IMG/VR virus record: IMGVR_UViG_3300036859_000973
Coordinates: 21,102-85,101 of that record
Length of the DNA: 64,000 nucleotides
Source: a virus
Reading direction: 5' to 3' (one strand)
This document shows positions 1-8,843 of this stretch, in pieces. The stretch's first letter is position 1; each line of letters begins with the position of its first letter. Position numbers and translations under genes: made by a program. Under the pieces are notes generated by a model. That model had not been told where the DNA came from. It saw nothing but the letters and a program-made list of their open reading frames with translations, and searched no databases.

Positions 1-2
1 TC

Positions 3-218
3 CGATGGACCGTCGTGGCCAGCGGGGAGAACACGGATCTCATCCGCGTCCACATCGAGGGGCGCAATCCCGTGGACATCCAATCCGGCGAGTCCAGGAC
101 CATCGACTTCCTCTTCGTCCCCGGAGAGCCCGGCGACGTGCCGCGCACCCCCAGGGTCCACTTCTTGAGCGCAGGCCTCTTGCAGGAGTTTGAACTCCAG
201 GACGAGGTGCCGCTATGA
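3..218 (+). CDS. C-terminal fragment of a late (structural-module) protein
   Basis: The reading frame is open from the window edge and ends at a TGA at 216-218, so only the last 71 codons are seen. A GTG at 15 is the first possible internal start, but the frame continues upstream in register (Arg-Trp-Thr-Val before it), so the gene most likely begins outside the window. The fragment is rich in beta-formers, with phrases such as DIQSGESRTIDFLF that read like an immunoglobulin-like or virion surface domain. Its stop overlaps the ATG of the next gene (CTATGA), so the two are translationally coupled. No family is recognised. Confidence 0.55.
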   Translation, partial: RWTVVASGENTDLIRVHIEGRNPVDIQSGESRTIDFLFVPGEPGDVPRTPRVHFLSAGLLQEFELQDEVPL

Positions 219-1402
219 CGCGCCTCGGCGGCCGCGGCATGAGCGGGCGCATGGGGGGTGGCGGTGGCGCAGGCGGGACGGGAGGCGCCCCTCCCCCGTC
301 GCCGCCCACGGTCGAGGGCACGACGGACCTCGTCAACGTGCAGTTCGACCTGATGTTCGATGCTCTCGACGTCGCAACCGACCTGCCGAACCTCCAGGCG
401 GTGTCGCAGATCACGGCATTGGAGGCCGACATCGACTTCCCCAACGTGCAGGCCGACGTGCGGATGGACCTCGACGGGATCTTCGATCTCCCGGACGTGC
501 GGTTCGACGTCGTGTTCAACAGCCTCGACGTCGCCACGGACCTTCCCAACGCGCAGGCTGACATCGCGCTCACGGAACTCGTCGTCGAGAGCGACATGCC
601 GAACGCGCAGGCGGACGTCGCGCTCACGGAGATCGAGACGGCCACGGATCTTCCGAACGCGCAGGCCGATGTGGCCCTCACGACGCTGGAGTCGTCGATC
701 GACCTGCCCAACGTCCAACTCGACGTCGTGTTCAACGCCCTCGACGTGGCGACGGACTTCCCGAACGTCCAGGCCGACATCGCGTTCAACGCGCTCGAAG
801 CCTCGTCGGATTTCAAGAACGTCCAGGCGAAGACCAATGCTCTGACGGTGGAGATGCAGCAGAACCTCGCGGAGAAGGACAGCTTCGTGCCCGTCGCCAC
901 GACACTCGGAGCCTGCAACGATGATGGGAACAAGGACACGCAGGACCTCTTCGTGAGCGCCGCGGCGCTCCAGAACGATGCGCGAGCCTACATGGCGTGG
1001 GACCTCTCGGGCCTGCCGACCGGGATCAGCGACGCCACGCTCATTCCCACGCTGCGGCTCAAGCCAAGCATCAACGGCAACCTCGTGGGCGTCAACCGCA
1101 CGTTCCAGCACATCGCCAACGCTGGCGAGGGGTGGGACGAGACGACCATCAAGTGCAGCACGACCCCTGCCGGCACAGACTTCCAGACGGCAACCCAGCC
1201 CACCGGAACGGCAGACTGGGCCGTCGTCCTCGACGAGGATGCCTCCATCCGCATCGCCGCGCGCATGGGTGTGGGCTTCTACACGGTCGTCGTGCGCGAC
1301 TCGCAGGTCGGGGGGGCGTCCTCGACGTTCGAGAGCAAGGACCAGGGTACGAACGACGACCTGGGCCCGCGGCTGACCATCCAGTTCGACATCGCTGTGT
1401 GA
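215..1402 (+). CDS. Virion surface/fibre-like protein: 18-residue repeats plus DNRLRE-type domain
   Basis: This 395-residue protein has three visible parts. Residues 1-35 form a Gly/Pro-rich leader. Residues about 36-215 hold roughly ten copies of an 18-residue unit beginning D-[LFM]-P-N-[VAL]-Q, with alternating hydrophobic residues suggestive of a beta-helix or extended shaft. Residues about 225-395 resemble a DNRLRE/CBM96-like beta-sandwich (SFVPVATT at its start, RAYMAWDLSGLP, WDETTIKC, FESKDQGTNDDLGPRLTI at its end), a domain often found on cell-surface and virion proteins and linked to carbohydrate binding. ATG 215 overlaps the preceding stop. The position upstream of the neck genes fits a capsid decoration or fibre protein. 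The role in adsorption is inferred. Confidence 0.6.
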   Translation: MTRLGGRGMSGRMGGGGGAGGTGGAPPPSPPTVEGTTDLVNVQFDLMFDALDVATDLPNLQAVSQITALEADIDFPNVQADVRMDLDGIFDLPDVRFDVVFNSLDVATDLPNAQADIALTELVVESDMPNAQADVALTEIETATDLPNAQADVALTTLESSIDLPNVQLDVVFNALDVATDFPNVQADIAFNALEASSDFKNVQAKTNALTVEMQQNLAEKDSFVPVATTLGACNDDGNKDTQDLFVSAAALQNDARAYMAWDLSGLPTGISDATLIPTLRLKPSINGNLVGVNRTFQHIANAGEGWDETTIKCSTTPAGTDFQTATQPTGTADWAVVLDEDASIRIAARMGVGFYTVVVRDSQVGGASSTFESKDQGTNDDLGPRLTIQFDIAV

Positions 1403-1407
1403 CCAAC

Positions 1408-1896
1408 ATGGAAGTGAACATCCCCCTCAAGATCCGCAGCTACACCCACGTCTGGACTGAGGTCATCTTCAACGGCGTGCCGCCGACCACGCCCCTGGAC
1501 GAGTGCGTCCGCAGCTTCAACGAGCGCCACCGCGAGCTATGGCTCCAGGAGGGCAAGCCGACGCCCCGGCCGGCCAGGATCATCGCGCAGCAGGAAAACG
1601 CCTACTGCCGGGCCGACGAGTGCCAGCATCCCCACCATGATGGTCCCTGCATGGAACTGGTGCGCACACCAGAGGGCGAGGCGCGGTGCTGGTGCGAGAA
1701 CGAGGAGGTGCCGGCCCATGTCGGCCTCGTCCTCTCCGCCTATGCGAACCTCAAGCGCGGAGACAAACTGTTGGTGGCTAAGAACTGGCAGCACCTCCTG
1801 GGAGAGGAAGTGCTGTACCTCGGCAACGGCAGGATCCGCGTCGATGTCACGCTTCGGACGAGCAGGATGAAGAAGAACGGGGGATGCTGCGGATGA
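1408..1896 (+). CDS. Hypothetical Cys-rich protein
   Basis: The ATG at 1408 lies 5 nt after the upstream stop. The same frame is open further upstream but that part is a shadow of the previous gene. The product is 162 residues with a Cys/His cluster around residues 69-95 (pattern C-x4-C-x-H-x2-H, then C, then C-W-C), which could bind zinc. It ends with a basic, Cys-containing tail (KKNGGCCG). No family is recognised. It sits between a virion surface protein and another Cys-rich protein, and its stop overlaps the next ATG (ATGA), so the two are probably co-translated. Confidence 0.6.
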   Translation: MEVNIPLKIRSYTHVWTEVIFNGVPPTTPLDECVRSFNERHRELWLQEGKPTPRPARIIAQQENAYCRADECQHPHHDGPCMELVRTPEGEARCWCENEEVPAHVGLVLSAYANLKRGDKLLVAKNWQHLLGEEVLYLGNGRIRVDVTLRTSRMKKNGGCCG

Positions 1897-2366
1897 CGTG
1901 CTCGGAGTGCAACGACACGCGGTCGATCATGGTCTTCGGCGCCGACGGCGCCCAGATGCTTCCCTGCGAGGCATGCTACGACACGCCCGAGGCCGTCGCC
2001 GCGCGCGAGCAGGGCCCGCTCTGCGTCTGCGGCTGCCCGAAGGCGCCGCGGCACGGGGGCTACACCAGTCCCGTGGCGTCCTCGGTCACTGGCATCGTGG
2101 GCACGGATGTCGGTGTTGACGTCTCCGCGACCGTGGAGATCATCACGACGCCCGAGGAGATCCCCACTCCAGAGGGCCCCTACGAGATGGCTCTCCGCGA
2201 GGTCAACGAGGAGGTCCGTCTCAGCGAGTGGCGCGGCGACGCGCCCGAGGAGACGGCCGCTTTCGAGAGGGAGCGCGAGCGCCTCAAGTCGCTGACGGCG
2301 GCGCGGCCTGGATGGACTGCGGGCTGCACCGAGCACGCGGACTGCATGAGCTTCCGGGAGGCCTGA
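1893..2366 (+). CDS. Hypothetical zinc-binding protein
   Basis: The 157-residue product begins MTCSECNDT and has CxxC (residues 3-6), CxxC (C-E-A-C, about 26-29) and C-V-C-G-C near residue 45, an arrangement typical of a small zinc ribbon. The rest is acidic and helical, ending C-x5-C. I chose ATG 1893 because it makes a 4-nt ATGA overlap with the preceding stop, the coupling seen throughout this genome. An in-frame ATG at 1884 is the alternative. Function is unknown. Confidence 0.6.
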   Translation: MTCSECNDTRSIMVFGADGAQMLPCEACYDTPEAVAAREQGPLCVCGCPKAPRHGGYTSPVASSVTGIVGTDVGVDVSATVEIITTPEEIPTPEGPYEMALREVNEEVRLSEWRGDAPEETAAFERERERLKSLTAARPGWTAGCTEHADCMSFREA

Positions 2367-2397
2367 TCTCATCTCGAACCTCACGTCCACTCAAGGC

Positions 2398-3222
2398 TTG
2401 GAGTTCATCTTCTCGCGTGCGTTCAACATCAACGGCCCGCCCGGCAAGCTCAGCGGCGTCTGCGTCAGCGACACCGCCAGCGTCCTGACGGCAGCCCAAA
2501 CGACGGTGACGGGGACGACCGTCCACGCCAAGGCCTTCGAGACCACGCCGACGCGGGCTGCGCAGACCTCCACATGCAAGACGCTCTACGGCACGGGCGA
2601 CGCCAACTTCGTCCACAAGGTCATCACGCTCGTCGGCGGCACCGCCTCGCTCCCAGACACGTCTTCGCCCGTTCCGGGTTTCTACGGTGGCATCGACTCG
2701 CTCCAGAGCGTCGGCATCTCGAAGACGTCCTCGTTCTCCCTGCGCCACATCGTCAACCAGACCTTCGTGAACATCGGCACGGGCGGCAACCTCTGGGTCA
2801 ATCAGGCCCTCCAACTGCTCATCGACAACCTGTACGACATCTCGCCCCTGAACGCCTCGAAGTTCCTCTCGATGGGGTTCGACGACGGAGCGAGCGCCTA
2901 CGTCGCTGCCGACACGACGTTCACGGGCGCGACAGCGGCGATCAGCATCCTATTCGACGCCACGCCCACGGGCGCGACGGGCGGCGGCACGCCCGTGACC
3001 GTGACGGCCATCGGCACGATCCCGAAGGGCGGCGCGGGCAACAACATGAACGCGAAGTCCATCAAGCGCATGAACATCAACACCCAGGTCGGGACCGTCG
3101 CGCAGACCGCAGGCGCGATCAGCGGCCTCGGGCCGGGCGTGAGCTTTACCGCAAACCCCATCAGAAAGGAACTGGACTACTCGCTCAAGTGGACCGTCGT
3201 GAGCACGGCCAGCAGCGCGTGA
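2398..3222 (+). CDS. Hypothetical structural protein
   Basis: A 274-residue, Ser/Thr/Gly/Ala-rich protein with many short beta-like segments and no Cys clusters in the C-terminal half, as expected for a virion component. The first NTG codon is TTG 2398. The frame stays open upstream to about 2371 without an ATG or GTG, so the true start is uncertain. It is followed by a compact series of small genes and the neck proteins. It could be a capsid accessory or neck protein. I do not recognise a family. Confidence 0.6.
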   Translation: MEFIFSRAFNINGPPGKLSGVCVSDTASVLTAAQTTVTGTTVHAKAFETTPTRAAQTSTCKTLYGTGDANFVHKVITLVGGTASLPDTSSPVPGFYGGIDSLQSVGISKTSSFSLRHIVNQTFVNIGTGGNLWVNQALQLLIDNLYDISPLNASKFLSMGFDDGASAYVAADTTFTGATAAISILFDATPTGATGGGTPVTVTAIGTIPKGGAGNNMNAKSIKRMNINTQVGTVAQTAGAISGLGPGVSFTANPIRKELDYSLKWTVVSTASSA

Positions 3223-3227
3223 GGGCC

Positions 3228-3395
3228 ATGACCGTGACCTTGACGCGGGTCGAGACGTGGCAGGCCCAGTCGCAGGCAGAATACGACGTGCTCTCCGCGC
3301 GCGCACAGGAACTCCAGGCGAACCTCTTCGACGTCGATCTCGATCCCAACAACCTCAAGGTCGTCGTCACGTTCACCAAGGACTACGAGGTGTGA
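3228..3395 (+). CDS. Small hypothetical protein (55 aa)
   Basis: ATG 3228 follows the previous stop with the spacing TGA-GGGCC-ATG, where the GGG would serve as ribosome-binding site. The 55-residue product begins MTVTLTRVETWQ, has a short helical middle, and ends in a beta-like strand (KVVVTFTKDYEV). The next gene starts 4 nt after its stop in the same TGAGGGC-ATG arrangement. It looks like a small virion or assembly protein. No family is recognised. Confidence 0.5.
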   Translation: MTVTLTRVETWQAQSQAEYDVLSARAQELQANLFDVDLDPNNLKVVVTFTKDYEV

Positions 3396-3399
3396 GGGC

Positions 3400-3786
3400 A
3401 TGGGCGCTGGCGTCGGACGGTGGAAGGTCGGCACCGATGCCGACGTCACGGCGCGGTTCATCGACGACGAGGGCGAGATCATCACAGGCACGGCCACCGT
3501 CAAGATCACGCGCCGGAACCCCACCGTCGAGTACCTCCAGTCCGATCTCACGACCTGGGGGGCTACGCCGGTGAGCCACGCCGCCAGCTACATCGCGGCT
3601 GTCGGATGGACGCTCGTGCTCGACGTCCCGCTCAGCGCCGACGGGTTCTACGTCACGGCCGAGCTTACGCACAGCGACCCCGACGTGGTGCCGTGGATCG
3701 AGACGAACTTCGTGACCCAGCAGGACGAGGACGACGTCGAGGTGCAGCAAGCTCCCGTCGAGCCCGCCCTCGTATTTGAGGACTGA
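3400..3786 (+). CDS. Hypothetical structural protein with Ig-like character
   Basis: The 128-residue product has alternating strands (DADVTARFIDDEGEIITG, then WTLVLDVPLSADGFYVTAEL) reminiscent of a small beta-sandwich, and an acidic C-terminal tail. It starts at an ATG just after TGAGGGC. It lies between a 55-residue gene and the connector gene, so a head or neck accessory role is likely, but this is inferred from position only. Confidence 0.55.
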   Translation: MGAGVGRWKVGTDADVTARFIDDEGEIITGTATVKITRRNPTVEYLQSDLTTWGATPVSHAASYIAAVGWTLVLDVPLSADGFYVTAELTHSDPDVVPWIETNFVTQQDEDDVEVQQAPVEPALVFED

Positions 3787-3841
3787 GTCGTTTCCGGATG
3801 GCTTATGTTGGACCGCCGACGTAGAGCGACGGGAGAAGGCG

Positions 3842-4972
3842 ATGGTTTCAGAGCCCTTCGTTGACAACGTCCCCGCCAACGCCTTCATCATCCCGAGGGG
3901 CCGCATCGACTTCCTCAAGACGGCGCTCAAGAGCGGGTCGAGCCTCCTCGCGCCCGACACCGACGCCTTCGCCTACATCGACCTCGTCAGGATCTTCGAC
4001 CCGGACGACAACGATGTCACGGCAGACTGGGAGACGATCGCGCTCGATCCCGACGACGATGATGACATCTACGACGACACCCACGCGAAGTACGTCGGAA
4101 ACGCCTCGAAGCGCACCGTCACCGACGGTGTCACGAACAACGGGTCGCCAACGCTGACGAGCGCCACGGCGGCCTTCGTCGCAGGCTCCGACGTCGGCAA
4201 GGCCGTGGTCGGCGCCGGCATCCCCGGGGGCACGACGATCTCCGCCGTCGTGAGCGCCACCCAGGCCACGATGTCGGCCAACGCCACAGCGACCGCGACA
4301 GGCCTCACCGTGGTCATCGGCACGCCGAACATCGGCCTCTTCCACAACGGCGGCGGCCGGATGGCCCAGAAGATCAAGGCCCCCGACGACGCGGAGGTCA
4401 CGACATCCTCCACCACGCGCCTATGGAAGGTGACGTGGCGCGTCAAGAAGAACGACAGCTTCATCGAGAACTCGGAGAACTTCAACGTCGCCGAGGCCGG
4501 CGTCCTCGTCTTCAACGTGGACGTCGTGACCGTCGCCGAGGTCGAGCGCGGCATTGTCACGAACCTCACCGACCCCGAGATCGAGGACATCATCGTCGAG
4601 GCCACCGACCAGATCGAAGGCCTCCTGGACGCCTGCGGCATCGACGTGGACGGCTTCACCGAGATCCCGCCCCTCGTGCGCAACGGGATCATCAAGTGGT
4701 CGCGCGGGCTCATCTTCCAACGCGACTCCCTCGCGACGGGAGGCCAGATCATCCGCGTGAAGGAAGGCCCCGTCGAAGTCGGCTACTCCAGCACGAGCGT
4801 CCGCACGAGCATCTCCGACTACTTCGACGAGGCGCGGATCGACATCGCGACGTACTGCAAGCGCCACGGCCCGCTCAAGCGCCCGCGGCTCAGGGTCACG
4901 CGGCAGCTACCGGGAGACGGGGCCTTCGTGCTTGATGGAGAGATCGATACCGCGATCACCCTCGGGCGGTGA
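3842..4972 (+). CDS. Head-tail connector (gp6-like) with N-terminal extra domain
   Basis: The protein has 376 residues from ATG 3842, which is preceded by a good ribosome-binding site (GGGAGAAGGCG). The ORF is open further upstream but without such a site. The C-terminal third (roughly LTDPEIEDIIVEATDQIEGLL to the end) resembles gp6/HK97-type head-tail connector proteins: a helical bundle containing IPPLVRNGIIKWSRGL, then a tail. The N-terminal two-thirds contain a Gly/Thr/Ala-rich beta domain (around residues 100-165) not usual in that family. The connector would dock on the portal and contact the tail. Family assignment is by pattern only. Confidence 0.55.
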   Translation: MVSEPFVDNVPANAFIIPRGRIDFLKTALKSGSSLLAPDTDAFAYIDLVRIFDPDDNDVTADWETIALDPDDDDDIYDDTHAKYVGNASKRTVTDGVTNNGSPTLTSATAAFVAGSDVGKAVVGAGIPGGTTISAVVSATQATMSANATATATGLTVVIGTPNIGLFHNGGGRMAQKIKAPDDAEVTTSSTTRLWKVTWRVKKNDSFIENSENFNVAEAGVLVFNVDVVTVAEVERGIVTNLTDPEIEDIIVEATDQIEGLLDACGIDVDGFTEIPPLVRNGIIKWSRGLIFQRDSLATGGQIIRVKEGPVEVGYSSTSVRTSISDYFDEARIDIATYCKRHGPLKRPRLRVTRQLPGDGAFVLDGEIDTAITLGR

Positions 4973-4976
4973 GGCG

Positions 4977-5357
4977 GTGCCGTCCTCCGATCCGTGGGAC
5001 TTTTTCGACTTCGTCCACAAGATCGAGCGCGTCGCCGTCACCAAGATGACCGTGGATCAGGCCACGGGCGCTGTCGTCGCTCCGACGACCGTCGTGACGG
5101 TGATCTCCGGCCACGTCTCCTTCGATCCCGAGGAACTCAACGTCCGCGAGCGCTCGGGCATCGCCGAGCGCGGCGACGCGCTCCTGTGGACGGAGACCAC
5201 GCTGGCCATCGGGGACAACGTCAACATCTACCTGGACAGCACGAACACGGTCTTCGACGCCTTCCAGGTCATCGGCGTGCAGCGTCACGACGTCCTCTAC
5301 ACCCACGTCAGCACCCCGAACCGGAAGGAGTACGTCCTGCGCCGGAGGGCATCCTGA
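4977..5357 (+). CDS. Head closure-like / neck protein
   Basis: The GTG at 4977 lies 4 nt after the previous stop (TGA-GGCG-GTG), matching neighbouring junctions. ATG 4932 in the same frame would need a 41-nt overlap and is less likely. The 126-residue protein contains a beta-barrel-like stretch (ISGHVSFDPEELNVRERSG, GDALLWTETTLAIGDNVNIYL, FQVIGVQRHDVLY) as seen in SPP1 gp16 / HK97-type head-closure proteins, and sits exactly where such a gene is expected, between connector and tail-completion genes. Assignment is tentative. Confidence 0.45.
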   Translation: MPSSDPWDFFDFVHKIERVAVTKMTVDQATGAVVAPTTVVTVISGHVSFDPEELNVRERSGIAERGDALLWTETTLAIGDNVNIYLDSTNTVFDAFQVIGVQRHDVLYTHVSTPNRKEYVLRRRAS

Positions 5358-5962
5358 TGCCACCCCGCGCGACGATCCGGCGCGGGCGCAACATCACGAT
5401 CCTGGACTTCGACAACACGCCGCGCCTCCTCGCGGTGCTGCCGTTCCTCAAGGTCGCTGCCGTCGAGATGGGCGCTGCGGCGCTCAAGCGCGAGATGGAG
5501 AAGATCTTCGCGACGCAGGGCGGCGACGACCCGTGGGGGCCGAACAGCGACCTCACGATCCGCTGGAAGGGCCACAACCGCATCATGCAGGGCCGCACGG
5601 GATCGCTCTCGGATCGCATCGACATCCGGATCGGCAGCGCCGAGATCCCGCCGGTCGAGCGCCCCCACGAGCAACGCCTCATCGGGTGGTTCGACGAGCC
5701 GCACCCGGACTCGGCGACAGGGCTCACCGTGGGCGAGGTCGCGATGGCACACGAGTTCGGCGTCCTCTCCGGCGAGAACCTGCCGCGCCACAGCGGCCAG
5801 GGCAGCGACCCCATCTTCGGCATGACGGGGCGCCGCGGCACCGCCATGGACATCCCGCCGCGCCCGTGGGCGAGCGCCGCGGCCGACGGTCAAGGCGACG
5901 AGATCCTGGCGAAGATGGAAAGCGGCATCCTTTTCGGCGTCCGGGGGGTGCTCCTCTCGTGA
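5357..5962 (+). CDS. Phage virion morphogenesis / tail completion-like protein
   Basis: The 201-residue product starts at ATG 5357, which shares its first base with the preceding TGA. The C-terminal signature IPPRPWASAAADGQGDEILAKM resembles the IPxRPFL-type motif near the end of Mu gpG-like virion morphogenesis (tail completion) proteins. The region GRTGSLSDRIDIRIGS also fits that family. Such proteins act at the head-tail joint. It is followed without a gap by a 40-codon ORF. Confidence 0.55.
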   Translation: MPPRATIRRGRNITILDFDNTPRLLAVLPFLKVAAVEMGAAALKREMEKIFATQGGDDPWGPNSDLTIRWKGHNRIMQGRTGSLSDRIDIRIGSAEIPPVERPHEQRLIGWFDEPHPDSATGLTVGEVAMAHEFGVLSGENLPRHSGQGSDPIFGMTGRRGTAMDIPPRPWASAAADGQGDEILAKMESGILFGVRGVLLS

Positions 5963-6081
5963 GCTACTGGGCTGTGATGCGCGGCAAGGAGCCCCTCGGG
6001 CTCTTCGTCCTCCAGTCCGACGCCGAGCGCGCCGTCGTGCGCGTGTGGGGCGGCGACGGCTCCGTCCTGGAGGTTGCATGA
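5959..6081 (+). CDS. Tiny hypothetical protein (40 aa)
   Basis: A GTG start at 5959 overlaps the stop of the previous gene by 4 nt (GTGA), and its own stop overlaps the ATG of the next gene by 4 nt (ATGA). The 40-residue product (beginning with an aromatic-rich SYWAVMRGKEPLGLFVLQ) has a beta-strand character and no Cys. The double coupling is the main reason to accept it as a gene. No function is recognised. Confidence 0.45.
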   Translation: MSYWAVMRGKEPLGLFVLQSDAERAVVRVWGGDGSVLEVA

Positions 6082-6959
6082 GCGAGGAGGTCATCGACAT
6101 CGTCGCCGGCCTCGTCAAGCTCCTCCCGGAGACGTTCACCATCGCCAACGGCGACGTCATCGGCGACGATGGCAGCGGTGTGAAGGCCTTCGATGCCGAG
6201 GAGGACGTCGCGCGCCCCGCGTACCCGTACATCACGGTCCAGCGGCTTCCGCAGCCGCGGATCTCCCAGTTCAACGAGTTCTTCGAGGCCAAGGTCAAGC
6301 TGGTCGATCAGACGGACCGGCTCTACGCGGGCGCGACGCCAGGCGATGGCGCGGTGGGCGAGGCCGCGCTCGGCGAGCCCGTCACGCCCGAGGGCGCGAC
6401 GCCGACGATCTACCCGCTCTCGCAGAAGGACGTGAGCAGCATCGTGGCCGTCGAGGCCTCCGTGGGCGGCAGCTACGTCACCCTCGCGTCCTCGAACTAC
6501 CAGATCGTCGAGCTTGAGGGCTACACGACGGGCAGCGCCATCGAGTTCACCGGGGCGGCGCCGGACGCCGGCACGACGTTCACCGTTTCCTACAAGCACA
6601 AGCTTTACCAGGTGACGAACGCGAACCAGGTCCGCCACACCCTGCGCCTGTTCGTCTGGTGCGGCCCGCTCGCGCCCGGCGCGCGCGGCGCGACCGTGTT
6701 CTACCCCAAGTCCAGGCTCGCCGAGCAGCTTTCCCAGGCCGTCCTGGGCGCGCTGGCGCGCGTGCAGGGGCAAGCTCTCGACAGCGGCAACACGGCCAAG
6801 ATCGGCGCCGCGGCGAGCATCGGCACGATCCCCACGGACCAGGCCGAGTCCTTCATGCGGGCCGCCATCGACGTCCTCGTCCACCAGCACCAGCGCGTCG
6901 TGATCCTGGAAGCCGAAGCTGTCGGCCGCATCGTGGCGGCGCCGGAAGCGACCGTCTGA
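6078..6959 (+). CDS. Putative tail terminator / neck protein
   Basis: The 293-residue protein lies directly before the sheath gene, the usual place for a tail terminator or tail-completion protein in contractile phages. Residues about 110-195 form an extra Ig-like insertion (SSNYQIVELEGYTTGSAIEF, then AGTTFTVSYKHKLY) whose last strand resembles a segment in the sheath protein (GAGFVVTYKSHD). Start ATG 6078 overlaps the previous stop and is preceded by GGAGG. The terminator role is inferred from order. Confidence 0.45.
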   Translation: MSEEVIDIVAGLVKLLPETFTIANGDVIGDDGSGVKAFDAEEDVARPAYPYITVQRLPQPRISQFNEFFEAKVKLVDQTDRLYAGATPGDGAVGEAALGEPVTPEGATPTIYPLSQKDVSSIVAVEASVGGSYVTLASSNYQIVELEGYTTGSAIEFTGAAPDAGTTFTVSYKHKLYQVTNANQVRHTLRLFVWCGPLAPGARGATVFYPKSRLAEQLSQAVLGALARVQGQALDSGNTAKIGAAASIGTIPTDQAESFMRAAIDVLVHQHQRVVILEAEAVGRIVAAPEATV

Positions 6960-7027
6960 GCCCGCCAGAAGCAAATCGCCGACTTCAAGTACCTCGGTGA
7001 AGCCTTTCGCCACCGGAGCGGACAGCT

Positions 7028-8401
7028 TTGGCGGCCGTGGACTTCGTCATCACGACGACCAACCTGGATGCCAAGGGCAGCGGGCGCCGCGGCGCGCGCA
7101 TCCTTGCCCTCGTGGCCCCCTTGGAGGCCCTGGGCGGTTCCGAGTCGGCCAACGTCGTCAAGCGCGTGATCCGCGTGGCCGACGCCGAGGAGTTCTTCGG
7201 CGTGGGATCGAAGCTCGCCCTCGGCGCGAAGGCCGCCATCAACTCGGGTGCGCGCCCCATCTTCGAGGTCGCCGCTGACGACCTCGCGGGCTCGCCGTTC
7301 ACGGAGACGTTCGGCACGGGTGGCGCCATCACGACCGGCACGCTCACTGCGGCCAACCTCCCGCTCACCGAGATCACGGCCGCGTCGCGCGATGGCTCGA
7401 ACATCCTGGCCGGCGTGAAGTTCACGTCGAAGGACCCCGCGACCGTCTCGCCAGCGCCCGCCGCAGCCGAGGTCTTCATCAACCCGAAGACGGGAGCGTT
7501 CAAGCTGGGTACGGCGACCACGGGGGCCGGCGCGGGCTTCGTCGTCACCTACAAGAGCCACGACTGGCAGGCCGCGTTCAACGTGCTCGCCCTGGAGGAC
7601 TACGAGATCCTCGCGCCCGCGGGCTTCCAATTCACGGCGCAGAACTTCGGCATCTACGACAAGTTCCTCACCGAGGCCGAGGACCGCTTCAAGCTGGTCT
7701 GCGGCGGCCTCGCGGACGGCGTGGCCGTCACCGATGTCGGGGACGCCACGGCGAACTCGATCTTCGACGTGGCCGACATCGGCACTAAGCCGCGCCTCAA
7801 CCTGCTGGCGGCGTTCTACGCCAGCGGCGACGACCTCACGTCCGCGTGGGCGGGCGACCGCGTGGCCGACGTGGCCAACGGCACGTCCAAGATGCAGCCA
7901 GCGCCCGAGGGCGTCACCTACGACGACTCGTACCTCGAAGATGACTTCGGCGCCGAGGAGAGCCCCGCCGCCGGCACCTGGCACGCCGCGGGCGTCAACG
8001 CCGTCATCAAGAACGAGTTCGGCGCCTTCGAGGTCACGAACGACCGCAGCCGCACGCCCTACACCGACTTCCAGAAGTTCTGGAGCACCACGCGCAACAT
8101 CCGCGCCGTGAACGTGCGCGTCGAGGGCGACCTCATCAACGCGCGCCGGCGCAGCAGCGTCGCCATCCCCTTCACGCAGGGTGGCATGGAGATCATCCGC
8201 GGCGTGATCGAGAACTCGCTCAGCAGCTTGCTCGGCCAGGGTCTCATCGCGCCCGAGCCAGCGCCGGTGGTCATCGTGCCCAACGTCGAGGAGGTGGACG
8301 CCACCGACCGCGCGAACCGCGTGGTGACGGGCGTCGAATACACCTACCGCCTGCCCGGCCAGGTCCATCTCGTGAAGATCGTCGCCAACGTGTCCATCTG
8401 A
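7028..8401 (+). CDS. Contractile tail sheath protein
   Basis: The 457-residue protein has the layout of phage tail sheath proteins: an N-terminal part with GSESANVVKRVIRVADAEEF and a subdomain with GAKAAINSGARPIFEV, a variable insertion, and a conserved C-terminal domain (FQKFWSTTRNIRAVNVRVEGDL and the final DRANRVVTGVEYTYRLPG). Assembled hexamers surround the tube and contract during genome delivery. The best start is TTG 7028; GTG 7037 is the alternative. The tube gene follows directly. Together they show that the virus has a contractile tail. Confidence 0.8.
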   Translation: MAAVDFVITTTNLDAKGSGRRGARILALVAPLEALGGSESANVVKRVIRVADAEEFFGVGSKLALGAKAAINSGARPIFEVAADDLAGSPFTETFGTGGAITTGTLTAANLPLTEITAASRDGSNILAGVKFTSKDPATVSPAPAAAEVFINPKTGAFKLGTATTGAGAGFVVTYKSHDWQAAFNVLALEDYEILAPAGFQFTAQNFGIYDKFLTEAEDRFKLVCGGLADGVAVTDVGDATANSIFDVADIGTKPRLNLLAAFYASGDDLTSAWAGDRVADVANGTSKMQPAPEGVTYDDSYLEDDFGAEESPAAGTWHAAGVNAVIKNEFGAFEVTNDRSRTPYTDFQKFWSTTRNIRAVNVRVEGDLINARRRSSVAIPFTQGGMEIIRGVIENSLSSLLGQGLIAPEPAPVVIVPNVEEVDATDRANRVVTGVEYTYRLPGQVHLVKIVANVSI

Positions 8402-8420
8402 GGATCTCTGAGGTCTCATC

Positions 8421-8843
8421 ATGTCCAACTGGGAACCAAGCGACTGGGACCTTCTCGTGGCAGAGGAGATCGTCAGCGAGCCCGGGGACAAGCTTCGCGG
8501 GTGGAAACCGAACGGCGAGCCTTCCCCGATCGAGGGGCCCGGTGGCGTGTGGTACGGCTTCAACACGCAGAAGGGCGCCAACGGCGTCCGCTTCCAGATC
8601 ACCGTCAAGAGTTCCTCGACGCACCTGAAGAAGCTCTACGATGCCGCCAAGGAGATGCGCGAGGTCCCGATCTACGCCGTGCTGGCGCGCAACATCGGCA
8701 CCTACCCGCCGAACTACCCGAAGCGTATCGGCGCGAAGCGGTGCGTCCTGGCCCCCGGCGAGGGCATGGCCGGCACCAGCGAGGCCGGCGACGTCACATT
8801 CGACGTGCTCGGTATTGATCCCGTCATCGAGGTTATTGGCTGA
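8421..8843 (+). CDS. Tail tube protein
   Basis: A 140-residue protein immediately downstream of the sheath gene. It has the beta-sandwich pattern of tube proteins, with GVRFQITVKSSSTHLKKLYD, a central loop, and a final strand GDVTFDVLGIDPVIEVIG. The ATG at 8421 stands 19 nt after the sheath stop. Tube hexamers form the inner channel and their number follows the length of the tape measure. Position and length support the call. Confidence 0.75.
   Translation: MSNWEPSDWDLLVAEEIVSEPGDKLRGWKPNGEPSPIEGPGGVWYGFNTQKGANGVRFQITVKSSSTHLKKLYDAAKEMREVPIYAVLARNIGTYPPNYPKRIGAKRCVLAPGEGMAGTSEAGDVTFDVLGIDPVIEVIG

Noticed and set aside
6701-8608. 635-codon minus-strand ORF opposite the sheath and tube genes
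   Set aside because: It is antisense to two recognisable virion genes and its protein is a His/Arg/Gly-rich shadow typical of GC-rich coding DNA.
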